NCBI RefSeq assembly: GCF_015624505.1
Contig: NZ_CP061379.1
Span: forward strand, 5,642,001-5,706,000
Direction: 5' to 3'
Length of the DNA: 64,000 nt
From: Bradyrhizobium commune
Lineage (GTDB): Bacteria; Pseudomonadota; Alphaproteobacteria; Rhizobiales; Xanthobacteraceae
The notes below the pieces were generated by a model. That model ran no database searches and was not told where the DNA came from. It saw only the letters and a list, made by a program, of their open reading frames with translations. Made by a program: the position numbers and the translations under genes. Positions 40,984 to 50,656 of the stretch are shown piece after piece (positions within the stretch are counted from its first letter, which is position 1; every line of letters begins with the position of its first letter).

Positions 40984-41319
40984 ATGGTCCCCATGCGAAA
41001 ACAGTCCGAGACATTGCTGCTCCTGCCGCTGCTGCCGATCTTCCTGATCGGCATGTTTCCGATGTTCCTGATCGCCCTGCTCGGCTTTTTCGGGCTTGCG
41101 CTGTTCGGCGTGCTCGTGATCTGCGTCGGCCTTGCCAGCAGCAACGAGGCCCACGACGCCTTCAACCACGACGTCATCGTTCACGGCTATGCGCGGGGAT
41201 CGGAGCGGGCCACGCAGGCGTCGAACATGCGCATGGCCACACGGCTCGGGCTGCGGCTAGAGGCCGTCGGCGCGGCGATGGTCCTTACGGCGGCGATCGG
41301 CTTTTGTTACGCCGGCTGA
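40984..41319 (+). CDS. Small hypothetical membrane protein
   Basis: A 111-residue protein with two strongly hydrophobic helices at residues 10-52 ('LLLLPLLPIFLIGMFPMFLI' onward), a polar stretch containing 'EAHDAFNHDVIVHGYARGSE', and a third helix near the C-terminus ('AVGAAMVLTAAIGFCYAG'). I do not recognise a family. An ATG three codons downstream (40993) is an equally possible start, and the ribosome site is weak for both. The gene stands alone between ccrM and the glutathione transferase gene. Confidence 0.65.
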   Translation: MVPMRKQSETLLLLPLLPIFLIGMFPMFLIALLGFFGLALFGVLVICVGLASSNEAHDAFNHDVIVHGYARGSERATQASNMRMATRLGLRLEAVGAAMVLTAAIGFCYAG

Positions 41320-41449
41320 TCTGCGCATCACGCAGATACCGCACGGCAAACTCGCCGGTTGCGCTCCCCGATCAGGTTTTGGCAAGAGATAGCGGCTAGC
41401 GGCAATGATGCTGCGTTCGCTCTCGACAAGAAACACTGGGGAGAGACTG

Positions 41450-42136
41450 ATGCTCAAATTCTATTTCAACGGATCGCCGAACCCGACCAAGGTCGCGCTT
41501 TATCTCGAAGAGACCGGCCTGCCGTTCGAGCCGGTCAAGATCGACACCCGCAAAGGCGACCAGTTCACGCCGGACTATCTGAAGGTCAATCCCAACGGCA
41601 AGGTGCCGGCGATCGACGACAATGGCACCATCGTTTTCGACAGCAACGCCATCCTGCTCTATCTCGCCGAGAAGACCGGCAAGTTCCTGCCCGCGGCAAG
41701 CGTCCGCGGCGAGACGCTGTCGTGGCTGATGTTCATCGCCACCGGTCTCGGGCCCTTTTCAGGGCAAGCGGTGCATTTCAAGCATTTCGCGCCGAAGGAC
41801 CAGAACCACGACTACGCCCATAACCGCTACCAGTACGAGACCGATCGTCACTACAAAATTCTCGACGCTCACCTCAAAGGCCGCAGCTACATGGTCGGCG
41901 ACAGCTATTCGATCGTCGACATGGCGCTGTGGGGCTGGGCACGGATGGTGCCGTTCAAGCTCGGCGACGACGCCTTTGCGCGCTACCCGAACGTGAAGCG
42001 GCTGATCGACGAGATCTCGGCGCGCCCTGCGGCCGCGCGCGCGATCGCGCTGAAGGACAAGTTTACCTTCAAGGCGGAGATGGACGACGAGGCGCGCGCC
42101 AACATGTTCAAGCACATGAACATGAAAGTGGCGTGA
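41450..42136 (+). CDS. Glutathione S-transferase family protein
   Basis: A 228-residue protein. The N-terminal thioredoxin-like domain has 'MLKFYFNGSPNPTKVALYLE', 'NPNGKVPAIDDNGTIVFDSN' with the cis-Pro, and the glutathione-binding 'DSNAILLYLAEKTGKFLP'. The C-terminal helical domain follows with 'MVGDSYSIVDMALWGWARMV'. Such enzymes conjugate or reduce substrates with glutathione; a Ser at residue 9 may be the catalytic residue. The substrate is unknown. GGGGAGAG lies five bases before the ATG at 41450, and a terminator follows. Confidence 0.92.
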   Translation: MLKFYFNGSPNPTKVALYLEETGLPFEPVKIDTRKGDQFTPDYLKVNPNGKVPAIDDNGTIVFDSNAILLYLAEKTGKFLPAASVRGETLSWLMFIATGLGPFSGQAVHFKHFAPKDQNHDYAHNRYQYETDRHYKILDAHLKGRSYMVGDSYSIVDMALWGWARMVPFKLGDDAFARYPNVKRLIDEISARPAAARAIALKDKFTFKAEMDDEARANMFKHMNMKVA

Positions 42137-42156
42137 TCACGTCGCGCCGTAGCATG

Positions 42157-42182
42157 AAGGCCACGCACATGCGCGTGGCCTT
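42157..42182 (+). terminator. Rho-independent terminator after the GST gene
   Basis: A perfect ten-base stem, AAGGCCACGC pairing with GCGTGGCCTT, has a six-base loop and is followed by a T-rich run (TTTTGCTTTT). It lies 20 bases after the glutathione transferase stop and also faces the end of the converging chemoreceptor gene. Confidence 0.9.
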
Positions 42183-42206
42183 TTGCTTTTGAGAGGGACG
42201 CCTCGC

Positions 42207-44216
42207 TCAGGCGGCGTGGACCGAGCTCAGGAAGTTCGCGACCTCCTGCTTCAGGCGGTTGCTGTCCGAAGACAGCGAGCGCGCCGCTGACAGCACCTGC
42301 GATGACGCCGAGCCGGTCTCCGACGCACCACGCTGCACGTCGCCGATATTGGTCGAGACCCGCTGGGTGCCGTGCGCGGCCTGCTGGACGTTGCGCGAGA
42401 TCTCCTGCGTGGCCGCGCCCTGCTGCTCCACGGCGGCTGCGACCGCGGCGGAAATCTCCGACAGGCGCTCGATGGTGCCGCTGATCTCCCTGATGGCGCC
42501 GACCGATTGCTCGGTGGCGGCCTGGATGCTCGCAATCTGCTGACCAATCTCACCGGTGGCCTTCGCGGTCTGCTCGGCGAGCGCCTTGACCTCGGAGGCG
42601 ACGACGGCAAAGCCGCGGCCGGCGTCGCCGGCGCGCGCGGCCTCGATGGTGGCATTCAGCGCCAGCAGATTGGTCTGGCCGGCGATGGTGCTGATCAGCT
42701 CGACCACGTCGCCGATCCGCGCGGCCGCCTTGGACAGCTCGCCGACGCGTTCGTTGGTCTTGCTCGCCTGCCCCACGGCCTCGTTGGCGATGCGGGCGGA
42801 TTCCTGCACCTGGCGGGCGATCTCGCTGACCGAGGAGGACAGCTCTTCGGTCGCGGACGCAACCGCCTGCACGTTGGCGGTCGCCTCCTGCGACGCGGAC
42901 GCCACCTCCGTCGACAGGTCCTGGGCGCGGGTCGCGGTCGCGGTCAGCGTGCCGGCCGAGGCTTCGAGCTCGCTCGAGGCCGAGGAGACGGTGTCGACGA
43001 TCTCGCCCACCGCCTGCTCAAACTGGTCGGCGAGCCTGACCATGTCTTGCTTGCGGCTCTCGACCTGCCGCGCCTCGAGCTCGGTCTGCTCATGGCGCAG
43101 GCGCTCGGTGTCGATCATGTTGGTCTTGAACACCTCGATCGCCTTGGCCATGTCGCCGATCTCGTCTTTGTTGCCGCGTCCGGGAATCTCGACCGCGAGA
43201 TTGCCGCCGGCCAGCGCGCCCATCGCGCGCGTCATCGACGTCAAGGGACCGACAATGCCGCGGGCGATCAGGACAGCGACGATCAGGCCGAGCAGGGTGG
43301 CAAGGCCGCCCGCAATCTCCTGCACCGAAATCGTGCTGTCGATCACGGCTTCGGCCTGGCTGCGCGACTCCTTGTAATCCTTCTTGAGTGCGGTCTCGGC
43401 GACCTTGAGCTTGGCGATGCTGTCGACGATGAGGGGCGCGAGGTTCTTGTGATAGATCTCGTCGGCCTGGAGCATCGCGGCCGATGTCGTCTCGAACGCG
43501 GATTTGTAGATTCCGAGCGAGGTCTTCACCGGTGCGATGGCGTTGCGCAAGTCTCCCGCCTGCGGGCTCCTCTCGATCGCCGCCAGCCGTTGCGCGGCCC
43601 GGTCGGCGTTGGTCCTGAAATTCGCCGGCCCCTTGGTGTCGCGCAGCGCCAAAAAGCGCCAGCCTGCGATCTGGACCTGAAGCAGCCTGGATTCGAGGTC
43701 GGCGACGAGCGCCGCGGTGTCTTCATCTGCGGATGCGCGCGCCGCGTCGACCAGCTTGCTCATTTTGGTGGTCAGCTCGTCGCCGCTCGGCAGCAGCGTG
43801 GCCTTGCCCGTTCTCGCCTCGTTGACGGCGTCGCCGAGATCGTCACGCAGGGTCTTCATTTTCTTGATGTCGTCGATCAGGCCGTTGTAGAGGTTGCGCC
43901 GCTCTTCCGAGAGCGTGCCCTTGGCGCCTGTCTGCAACAGCTCGATCGCGGCCGCCTCGCGTTCCGAGGCCTCCCGCATCGCCGGCTCGTTGGCGTCGTA
44001 GATGTAGCGAAGGTTGGCGCGCTGGATCGCCTGGAGGTGGGTCGAGATTTCCAGCACCCGCGCCGTGCTGTCCGAAAACGCCGAAGCCTTGGCCACCTGA
44101 TCCTGCACGGCCCGCAAGTTCCAGACCGCAACCACCGCCATCACGAGGCCAACCACGACCAGCGCCATGAAGCCGGCATAGAGCCGGCCCCGGATCCGCA
44201 AACCAAACTTCGGCAT
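42207..44216 (-). CDS. Methyl-accepting chemotaxis protein
   Basis: A 669-residue chemoreceptor. One membrane helix lies at residues 15-35 and a second near 310-330, flanking a ~270-residue periplasmic helical sensor domain. A HAMP linker ('[20 protein letters not shown]') and a long cytoplasmic coiled coil follow. The signalling tip '[20 protein letters not shown]' and '[20 protein letters not shown]' mark the region that binds CheA and CheW. The ligand is unknown. There is no CheR/CheB pentapeptide at the C-terminus, which ends 'NFLSSVHAA'. The ATG at 44216 directly precedes the basic N-terminus; longer readings are not supported. Confidence 0.93.
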   Translation of the reverse strand: MPKFGLRIRGRLYAGFMALVVVGLVMAVVAVWNLRAVQDQVAKASAFSDSTARVLEISTHLQAIQRANLRYIYDANEPAMREASEREAAAIELLQTGAKGTLSEERRNLYNGLIDDIKKMKTLRDDLGDAVNEARTGKATLLPSGDELTTKMSKLVDAARASADEDTAALVADLESRLLQVQIAGWRFLALRDTKGPANFRTNADRAAQRLAAIERSPQAGDLRNAIAPVKTSLGIYKSAFETTSAAMLQADEIYHKNLAPLIVDSIAKLKVAETALKKDYKESRSQAEAVIDSTISVQEIAGGLATLLGLIVAVLIARGIVGPLTSMTRAMGALAGGNLAVEIPGRGNKDEIGDMAKAIEVFKTNMIDTERLRHEQTELEARQVESRKQDMVRLADQFEQAVGEIVDTVSSASSELEASAGTLTATATRAQDLSTEVASASQEATANVQAVASATEELSSSVSEIARQVQESARIANEAVGQASKTNERVGELSKAAARIGDVVELISTIAGQTNLLALNATIEAARAGDAGRGFAVVASEVKALAEQTAKATGEIGQQIASIQAATEQSVGAIREISGTIERLSEISAAVAAAVEQQGAATQEISRNVQQAAHGTQRVSTNIGDVQRGASETGSASSQVLSAARSLSSDSNRLKQEVANFLSSVHAA

Positions 44217-44444
44217 TCCCAGTATCCACCCAGATGCATGTGACTTCGAGCGGTCGGACCCGTCCAGTTGGTATCGCCGGCCACCCTGGCAGCCGCGCGT
44301 CGCGATTCGGCGACCCACGCTGCACCGCGATACAATGGAGGACACTTCTTAATTGAACCTTCCGGTTTTTCGCGCGCGCTCGCATCGGCGCGCAGAAAAA
44401 CTGCTGATTTTATCAGCAGTTGCGCAAGGTTTTGGCGCAGGGCG

Positions 44445-44885
44445 CTACAGTGTGTCGCGGCTTGGCGCCGGAAACGGACCGAGCGCCCTTTCAGTCAAGA
44501 TCGAGTCGCAATATTCCCGGATCTCCTTGATCTTGCCGTCCTCAAGACGAAACACCAGGCAATAGTCGTTGTCGTAGCGCACGCCCTCGGGCGTGACATT
44601 GTCGCCCTTGGCCTCCACCACGACGATGTCGCCGTCGGCGATGAAGCGTTCGGCGACGGTGCGCGTCCGGTCGCGCAGGCGGGTCCGCACGTAGCCGTGC
44701 AGATCATTCATGATGGCCTCCTTGCCGGTGAAGGTGCGGGACCAGGAATACTGGCCGGTCACGATCCATCTGGCATCCTCCGCAAGGCTTGCGGCGAACA
44801 GCGCGCGGTCGCGCACCGCAGGATCGAGGTTGGCGGCGGCCGCGAAAATATCCTGCATCAGTTTCTTGTTGGCGCTCGCGCTCAT
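44445..44885 (-). CDS. SnoaL/NTF2-like domain protein
   Basis: A 146-residue single-domain protein of the NTF2-like (SnoaL) fold: an N-terminal helix 'LMQDIFAAAANLDPAVRDRA', then 'LAEDARWIVTGQYSWSRTF' and 'VVVEAKGDNVTPEGVRYDND', with the C-terminal strand 'YCLVFRLEDGKIKEIREYCD'. Members bind small ligands or act as isomerases/cyclases; the activity here is unknown. GGAGA lies seven bases before the ATG at 44885. It is divergent from a LysR regulator 91 bases away, which probably controls it. Confidence 0.88.
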   Translation of the reverse strand: MSASANKKLMQDIFAAAANLDPAVRDRALFAASLAEDARWIVTGQYSWSRTFTGKEAIMNDLHGYVRTRLRDRTRTVAERFIADGDIVVVEAKGDNVTPEGVRYDNDYCLVFRLEDGKIKEIREYCDSILTERALGPFPAPSRDTL

Positions 44886-44948
44886 GGCGGCATCTCCGTG
44901 TGGTGACAACGCGGAGATGATCGTCGCTGGAGCGACATTCTTCAAATC

Positions 44949-44966
44949 GATAACAAATATGATATC
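44949..44966. promoter_or_regulatory. Candidate LysR binding site
   Basis: GATA and TATC half-sites separated by ten AT-rich bases (inside the T-N11-A pattern of LysR sites) in the 91-base gap between the SnoaL-like and LysR genes. The region is markedly AT-rich compared with its surroundings. Short half-sites, so low confidence. Confidence 0.4.
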
Positions 44967-44976
44967 TATTCAGCCC

Positions 44977-45900
44977 ATGAATTTGAATTCGCTCGACCTC
45001 AACCTCCTCACCGCGCTCGACGCGCTGCTGCGCGAGGCCAATGTCAGCCGCGCGGCCATGCGCATCGGCCTGTCGCAGCCGGCGGCGAGCCATGCGCTGC
45101 AACGCCTGCGCGACATCTTCGGCGATCCGCTGCTGGTGCGGACCGGTGCGCGGATGGAGCTGACGCCGCGCGCGCAGGCCCTCCGCGCACCGCTGGCGCA
45201 GGCGCTCGACCAGGTGCGCGGCCTGTTCGTGCCAGATGATTTCGACGCCGCGCGCAGCGAGCGCGCATTCCGGCTGATGATGCCGGACCTCGCGGTCGAG
45301 CTGTTGATGCCGCCCTTGATGGAGAAGGTGACGCGCCTTGCGCCCAACGTCCGTATCGACGTTGTGCCGTGGCGGGGACCGGCGATCTTCCACGCCGAGT
45401 TCGCCCGCACCATCGACCTCGTGATCTCGATCGGCAACGCCTTCAAAGGCTTTCACCGCCAATTGCTCTACACCGACAGCGACGCGCTGGCGGTGCGACG
45501 CGGTCATCCCGTCGGCGCCAAGCTGAAGCGGCGCGAGGCGTTCCTCGCTGCGCGCCATGTCGGCGTGATCATCCGGGGCAACAGCGAGGATCTGATCGAC
45601 ACCTGGCTGCGCAGCAAAGGCATCGAGCGGCACATCGCGCTGGTGGTGTCGGGCTATCTCGAAGCCCTGCACGTCGCCGCCCGCACCGACCTCGTCGCCT
45701 TCGTGCCGCGCCGGCTGATCGCGGCGCTGTCGCGGCAGTTCGCACTCGTCACTGTGACGCCGCCGCTCGACCCCGGGATCGACGAGCAGTTCATGTTCTA
45801 TCCGACACGGGCGCAGATGGATCCGGGATCGATCTGGCTCAGGCGGCTGATGCTGGAGACGGGACGGGAGTTGGAGCAAGCCAAGCGCAAGCTCTCGTAG
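44977..45900 (+). CDS. LysR-family transcriptional regulator
   Basis: A 307-residue regulator: the N-terminal winged helix has 'LDLNLLTALDALLREANVSR' and 'LSQPAASHALQRLRDIFGDP' with the recognition helix, then 'LVRTGARMELTPRA'. The C-terminal periplasmic-binding-like domain (residues 95-300) senses an unknown ligand and is of the NodD/LinR-like short-linker type. It is divergent from the SnoaL-like gene, the usual target arrangement. Its stop codon TAG (45898-45900) is the first three bases of a palindromic repeat. Confidence 0.93.
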   Translation: MNLNSLDLNLLTALDALLREANVSRAAMRIGLSQPAASHALQRLRDIFGDPLLVRTGARMELTPRAQALRAPLAQALDQVRGLFVPDDFDAARSERAFRLMMPDLAVELLMPPLMEKVTRLAPNVRIDVVPWRGPAIFHAEFARTIDLVISIGNAFKGFHRQLLYTDSDALAVRRGHPVGAKLKRREAFLAARHVGVIIRGNSEDLIDTWLRSKGIERHIALVVSGYLEALHVAARTDLVAFVPRRLIAALSRQFALVTVTPPLDPGIDEQFMFYPTRAQMDPGSIWLRRLMLETGRELEQAKRKLS

Positions 45901-45986
45901 GGTGGGCAAAGCGGAGCGTGCCCACCACTTCTATCACAACCTGGAAAGATGGTGGGCACGGCGCTGCGCGCCTTTGCCCACCCTAC
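45898..45986. repeat. 'TAGGGTGGGCAAAG' palindromic repeat, copy 5
   Basis: The left arm TAGGGTGGGCAAAGCGGAGC pairs with a right arm ending CGCCTTTGCCCACCCTAC. The first three bases form the stop codon of the LysR gene. It lies seven bases from the end of the converging glutathione transferase gene. Confidence 0.92.
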
Positions 45987-45993
45987 AAGTGCC

Positions 45994-46614
45994 TCAGGCC
46001 TTCTGCGCGTCCATCACCTTGCGGACCGCAGGGCGGTCGGACATGCGCTTGAAATGGTCGGCGATCTTCGGCGTGGCCTTGATGTCGACGCTGTCGCCTT
46101 CGAGCCAGTGCGAGAGCGTGTGGAGGTAGGGATCGCAGATCGTGAACTGATCTCCCATCACCCACGGCCCTTTGAACATCCTCTGCTCGATCAGGGCGAA
46201 GCACGCGCCCATGGTCTTCGGCACCATCGCCTTCATGTCGGCGAACGAGCTCTGCTCGGTCGCCCAGCGCGCGCCGCGCATCTTGTGGGCATGGTTGATG
46301 TGCACGGTCGAGCAGAGATAGGAGTTGAACGACTGCACCTGGGCGAAATCGAAGGGATCGTCGAGCGGCGCCAGCTTCGCCTTGGGGAAGGTCTGCGCGA
46401 TGTAGGCCAGCATCGCCGGCGTCTCGGTGAGGACGCCGCGATCGGTCACCAGCGCAGGCACGCGGCCTTTCGGGTTGATGGCGAGATAGTCCGGGCTGTT
46501 CTGCTGGTTGTCCTTGAAGCTCAGCCGTTCAGCCGTGTAGTCGGCGCCGGCCTCCTCCAGGGTCATGTAGGTGGCGAGCGCGCAGGTGCCGGTTGCGTAG
46601 TAGAGCTTGAGCAT
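45994..46614 (-). CDS. Glutathione S-transferase, beta-class-like
   Basis: A 206-residue protein: 'MLKLYYATGTCALATYMTLE' carries the Cys10 position of bacterial beta-class enzymes, followed by 'NPKGRVPALVTDRGVLTETP' with the cis-Pro and 'AMLAYIAQTFPKAKLAP'. The helical domain has 'VMGDQFTICDPYLHTLSHWL'. It may act in detoxification or in dehalogenation-type reactions; no specific substrate is evident. GAGG lies seven bases before the ATG at 46614. It is divergent from a flavin monooxygenase gene, 128 bases away, so the two may be co-regulated. Confidence 0.93.
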   Translation of the reverse strand: MLKLYYATGTCALATYMTLEEAGADYTAERLSFKDNQQNSPDYLAINPKGRVPALVTDRGVLTETPAMLAYIAQTFPKAKLAPLDDPFDFAQVQSFNSYLCSTVHINHAHKMRGARWATEQSSFADMKAMVPKTMGACFALIEQRMFKGPWVMGDQFTICDPYLHTLSHWLEGDSVDIKATPKIADHFKRMSDRPAVRKVMDAQKA

Positions 46615-46742
46615 GTCGGACCTCATGGGAAAATTGGAAATTAACGGCTGTCGTCCCCAAGGTCCATAGCACGAAATCCTCTTCGCAGTTGCCCACCGCC
46701 GCCCGGCTGTGCCAAGACGCCCGCAATTGGAGGGGTTTGGTC

Positions 46743-48020
46743 ATGACGGTCCTCATCGCCGGCGGCGGCATCGGCGGGCTGACGCTTGCGCTCAGCCTGC
46801 ACGGCATCGGCGTTCCCGTAAAAGTGTTCGAGAGCGTCAGTGAACTGAAGCCGCTCGGCGTCGGCATCAACGTGCTGCCGCATGCGGTGCGCGAGCTGAT
46901 CGAGCTCGGGCTGATGGACAAGCTCGACGCCAGCGGCGTGCGCACGCGCGAGCTCGCCTATTTCTCCAAGCACGGCAAGCCGATCTGGAGCGAGCCGCGG
47001 GGACTGGAAGCCGGCTACAAATGGCCGCAATTCTCGATCCATCGCGGCACGCTCCAGCAGCTGCTGCTCGACACCGCGATCGAGCGGCTCGGCCGCGACA
47101 ACATCCTGACCAGCCATCATCTGACCGGCTGGACCGAGACGGCCGATGGCATCCGCGCCGACTTCATCGACAAGGCGACCGGCAAGGCCGCAAGGACTTA
47201 TGACGGCGCGATCCTGATCGCCGCCGATGGCATCCATTCCGCCGCGCGAGAAAAGCTCTATCCGAACGAAGGCCCACCGATCTGGAACGGCCGCATCCTC
47301 TGGCGCGGCGTCACGCCGTCCGAGGCTTTCCTCACCGGCCGCACTATGATCATGGCCGGGCATGAAATCCTGAAATTCGTCTGCTATCCGATCAGCAAGG
47401 CGCCCGACACAGCCGGCAATCATCTGATCAACTGGGTCGCCGAACGCCACATGCCGCCGACCTATCAATGGCGCCGCGAGGATTACAACCGCACCGCGCG
47501 GCTCGAGGAGTTTCTGCCCTGGTTCGAGAGCTGGCAGTTCGACTGGCTCGACGTGCCCGGCCTGATCAGGAACTGCCCGCACGCTTACGAATATCCGCTG
47601 GTCGACCGCGATCCCGTCTCGCAATGGACCTTTGGCAGGGTGACGCTGATGGGCGATGCCGCCCACCCGATGTATCCGATCGGCTCGAACGGCGCCTCGC
47701 AGGCGATCCTCGATGCCCGCACCATCACCCGCGAGATTTTGGCGCACGGCCCCACGAGTGCCGCGCTGCTCGCCTATGAGGCCGAGCGAAGGCCCGCGAC
47801 CACCGACCTCGTCCTGCTCAACCGCAAGAACGGCCCCGAGCAGGTGATGCAGCTCGTCGAGGAGCGCGCGCCGGATGGCTACAAGGTGGTGACCGACGTG
47901 CTGTCGCAAAAGGAGCTGGAGGATATCGCCGCGAACTACAAGCGCGTCGCGGGCTTCCAGGTCGAGGCGCTGAACGCGAAGCCGCCGATTGTGAGCAAAG
48001 ATGCGCGGGCACGCGCCTAG
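46743..48020 (+). CDS. FAD-dependent monooxygenase (aromatic hydroxylase type)
   Basis: A 425-residue class A flavoprotein monooxygenase. 'VLIAGGGIGGLTLALSLHGI' at the N-terminus binds the FAD adenosine, 'DGAILIAADGIHSAAREKLY' near residue 160 is the DG motif that touches both FAD and NAD(P)H, and 'GRVTLMGDAAHPMYPIGSNG' near 298 is the GD motif around the flavin ribityl chain. Such enzymes hydroxylate aromatic or heteroaromatic acids (salicylate, 3-hydroxybenzoate, phenazines); the substrate is unknown. The ATG at 46743 lies just after GGAGG. A repeat element follows. Confidence 0.92.
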   Translation: MTVLIAGGGIGGLTLALSLHGIGVPVKVFESVSELKPLGVGINVLPHAVRELIELGLMDKLDASGVRTRELAYFSKHGKPIWSEPRGLEAGYKWPQFSIHRGTLQQLLLDTAIERLGRDNILTSHHLTGWTETADGIRADFIDKATGKAARTYDGAILIAADGIHSAAREKLYPNEGPPIWNGRILWRGVTPSEAFLTGRTMIMAGHEILKFVCYPISKAPDTAGNHLINWVAERHMPPTYQWRREDYNRTARLEEFLPWFESWQFDWLDVPGLIRNCPHAYEYPLVDRDPVSQWTFGRVTLMGDAAHPMYPIGSNGASQAILDARTITREILAHGPTSAALLAYEAERRPATTDLVLLNRKNGPEQVMQLVEERAPDGYKVVTDVLSQKELEDIAANYKRVAGFQVEALNAKPPIVSKDARARA

Positions 48021-48057
48021 TTTACTGCTCTTGCACGAAGCGAGATGCATGTTGATG

Positions 48058-48217
48058 TGCCCTCGCCCCTTGTGGGAGAGGGCAGCGACGCTGGCAGACG
48101 CAGGCTCCCTCGGGTGAGGGGTATGTATCCGCGAGTCCAACTCGCGCTTGAATTCGCGGACGGATACCCCTCATCCGGCGCTTCGCGCCACCTTCCCCCA
48201 CAAGGGGGGAAGGGAAG
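48058..48217. repeat. 'TGCCCTCGCCCCTTGTGGG' repeat element, copy 2
   Basis: Same plan as 37458-37606: a left end CCCTCGCCCCTTGTGGGAG, an inner 'CGGGTGAGGGGTATGT', 'CCCCTCATCCGGCGCTTCGC', and a right end CCTTCCCCCACAAGGGGGGA that pairs with the left. A central palindrome (GTATCCGCGAGTCCAACTCG facing GAATTCGCGGACGGATAC) is extra to this copy. Confidence 0.9.
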
Positions 48218-48233
48218 AGCAGTGCGGGTTAGA

Positions 48234-48656
48234 CTAGCTAAGCACCACCCTCGCCGCTTCCAGCAGCCGCTCGCTCGCACCCGCCGTTGCGAGCACCGTG
48301 CCATCTTCCGCCATCAGCTTCGCCTCGACGAACGCGATGGTCTTGCCGAGCTGCGTCACCCTGGCCTCGCCGATGATCGGCCCAGGCTTTGCGGGGCTGA
48401 GAAAATTCACCGTCATGCTGATGGTCGTGGTGTAGAGCCGGCCTTCGCTCATCACCAACACGGCGGGGCCCATCGTGTCGTCGAGCATGGCCGAGAGCAT
48501 GCCGCCCTGGATGAAGCCCGCCGGGTTGCAGAATTCGGGCTTTCCCTCGAAGGCGAGCTTGATCCAGCCGTCCGCAGGACGAGCATCGAGCAGACGCCAG
48601 CCGAGCAGCTCGGCGCAGGGCGGCCTCCTGAAGTTGTCGAGCGCGGTCTTGACCAT
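48234..48656 (-). CDS. PaaI-family hotdog thioesterase
   Basis: A 140-residue hotdog-fold thioesterase, probably hydrolysing an acyl-CoA. 'FCNPAGFIQGGMLSAMLDDT' near residue 47 is the PaaI signature with the active-site Gly and Asp, and 'SMTVNFLSPAKPGPIIGEAR' near 85 completes the fold. The substrate is unknown; PaaI itself acts on hydroxyphenylacetyl-CoA. GGAGG lies five bases before the ATG at 48656. It is transcribed away from the diguanylate cyclase gene across 250 bases without other features. Confidence 0.9.
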   Translation of the reverse strand: MVKTALDNFRRPPCAELLGWRLLDARPADGWIKLAFEGKPEFCNPAGFIQGGMLSAMLDDTMGPAVLVMSEGRLYTTTISMTVNFLSPAKPGPIIGEARVTQLGKTIAFVEAKLMAEDGTVLATAGASERLLEAARVVLS

Positions 48657-48906
48657 GCGAACCTCCATTGCAGCTGACGGAATAGCGTAGGCCTGCTGAC
48701 ACCCTCATGGCAGCAGGCCTACGCCGCACCGCAACACCCCGGGGAACTCCGAAAATTGCGCGAAATCAGGGCATTCCGCTCATGATTAAGCCGGCTTCAA
48801 CCAACCGATTTCACGACCGATTCAATACGATCCAATCGCGCAATCTGCCGGTAAGCGGTTGGAAGTTACGACATGGGAGAAGCGACGGTGAAACCGGAGC
48901 CTTTCC

Positions 48907-50652
48907 ATGCGGACCTTCTTGCAACGGGCGGCAGACCGCCTGCACGCGATCGAAGATCATCTGACGGTGCGGACCCAGATTGCTGCGGCCGTCGCCGCCA
49001 TGTCCATCCTGCTCGTCGGCACACTCGCGGCGGGCGCCGCGCTGATCAGCTACAGGCACACCGCCGCTCTGGTCGAGAGCAGCCTAGCCGGGATTGCATC
49101 CGCCACCTCGGGCCGGCTCGACCGCTTCATGGCGACGCGGCAGCAGGAGATGAAGCTGTTTGCAGAGCTGGAGCCGACGCAGCGGCTGTGGCAGGGCGAT
49201 CCGAACGAATTGCGCAGCGCGCTCGAGGCTCTCCAGCATTCCTTCGAATTCACCTGGATCGGCTTTGCCGACGTCAACGGCAACGTCGTCGCGGGCACCG
49301 GTGGCCTGCTGCAAGGCAAGTCCGTGACCGCACGTCCCTGGTTCAAGCAGGGTCTCGAAAAGGTCGTTATCGGCGACGTGCACGAAGCCATTATGCTGGC
49401 CTCGCTGCTGACCCAGCGCGCCAACAACGAGCCCTATCGTTTCGTCGACATCGCCGTTCCCGTGCGTGACAAATCCGGCAAGGTGCTCGGCGTGCTCGGC
49501 GGTCACCTGGACTGGGCCTGGGCCACCAACCTGATCAAGGACGTCGAGGCCAATGACGGCAACACCGACACGCGGCTCACGATCCTCAGCAAGGGCGGCA
49601 TGGTTCTGGTCGGGCCGCAGAGGGAAACCATCCGCTATGGCGGCGACGAACTCGCCGGCATCCTGAACGCCCGCAATGGGACCTTCCGCGAAACGACGGA
49701 CGGACGGCAGCTGCTAACGGCGTTTCACGTTGGCGACGGCTATCGCGATTACCAGGGCCTGAACTGGATCGTCACCGCGAGCCAGCCCGCGAGCGTCGCG
49801 CTCGCCGCCGCGATCTCGTCGGCGCAGACGATTTTGGCGATCGGCGCGGTCATCGCCCTGATCGCATTGTCGCTGGCCGTGCTGGTCTCGCGCCGGATCG
49901 CAGCCCCGATCATCGCCATCACGCGGGAGGCCGACCGCATCGGACGCGCCCACGGGCCGACCATGCTGGCGCGGCAGAGCGGCTCGGCCGAGGTGGTCCA
50001 GCTCTCGCGCGCGCTGCGCTCGCTGCTCCGACGCATCGGCATGGCCGAGGAGCGCACCAAGGAGGCCGAGCTGCGCGCGACCGAGAACGCGATGCAGCTC
50101 CAGGAGGACATGCTGAAGCTGCGCCATCTCGCCGACACAGACTTCATGACCGGCCTGATGAACCGCCGTTCCTTCCTGACCGTCGCCGACGACGCCGTCG
50201 CGTACTGCCGCCGTTACAAGCGCAACATGGCGACGTTGATGATCGACATCGATCATTTCAAGAAGATCAACGACACCCACGGCCACGCTGCCGGTGACGA
50301 CGCGATCAAGAGCATCGCCGACATCATCAGCCAGTCGATCCGCACCACCGACAAGGCGGCCCGTTTCGGCGGCGAGGAATTCGTGGTGCTGCTGCGCGAG
50401 ATCGACCAGGAGACGGCGATCCTGCTCGCCGAGCGCATCCGAACCTCGATCGCGGCCGCGACCGTACGCCATGGCGGCACTGTCATTCCCGTCACCGTCT
50501 CGGTCGGGCTTGCCCTGTTTGACGAGAGCGACCGCGACGTTCAGGACGTGATCGAGCGCGCCGACCAGGGCCTCTATGTTGCCAAGAAGACCGGCCGCAA
50601 CCGCGTCTTCATGATGCCTGCAACCGACGAACGGGCCGCGCGCGCCGCCTAA
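48907..50652 (+). CDS. Diguanylate cyclase with periplasmic sensor domain
   Basis: A 581-residue membrane protein that should make cyclic di-GMP from GTP. A helix near residues 25-48 and a second near 305-330 flank a ~250-residue Cache-like periplasmic domain ('WIGFADVNGNVVAGTGG', 'ARPWFKQGLEK', 'PVRDKSGKVLGVLGGHLDW'). A linker and short coiled coil lead to a GGDEF domain with 'DTDFMTGLMNRRSF', 'DIDHFKKINDTHGHAAGD' and the active-site 'RFGGEEFVVLL' near residue 486. RTTD five residues before GGEEF is an intact RxxD inhibitory site, so product feedback is expected. The signal it senses is unknown. Confidence 0.94.
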   Translation: MRTFLQRAADRLHAIEDHLTVRTQIAAAVAAMSILLVGTLAAGAALISYRHTAALVESSLAGIASATSGRLDRFMATRQQEMKLFAELEPTQRLWQGDPNELRSALEALQHSFEFTWIGFADVNGNVVAGTGGLLQGKSVTARPWFKQGLEKVVIGDVHEAIMLASLLTQRANNEPYRFVDIAVPVRDKSGKVLGVLGGHLDWAWATNLIKDVEANDGNTDTRLTILSKGGMVLVGPQRETIRYGGDELAGILNARNGTFRETTDGRQLLTAFHVGDGYRDYQGLNWIVTASQPASVALAAAISSAQTILAIGAVIALIALSLAVLVSRRIAAPIIAITREADRIGRAHGPTMLARQSGSAEVVQLSRALRSLLRRIGMAEERTKEAELRATENAMQLQEDMLKLRHLADTDFMTGLMNRRSFLTVADDAVAYCRRYKRNMATLMIDIDHFKKINDTHGHAAGDDAIKSIADIISQSIRTTDKAARFGGEEFVVLLREIDQETAILLAERIRTSIAAATVRHGGTVIPVTVSVGLALFDESDRDVQDVIERADQGLYVAKKTGRNRVFMMPATDERAARAA

Positions 50653-50656
50653 GCGG

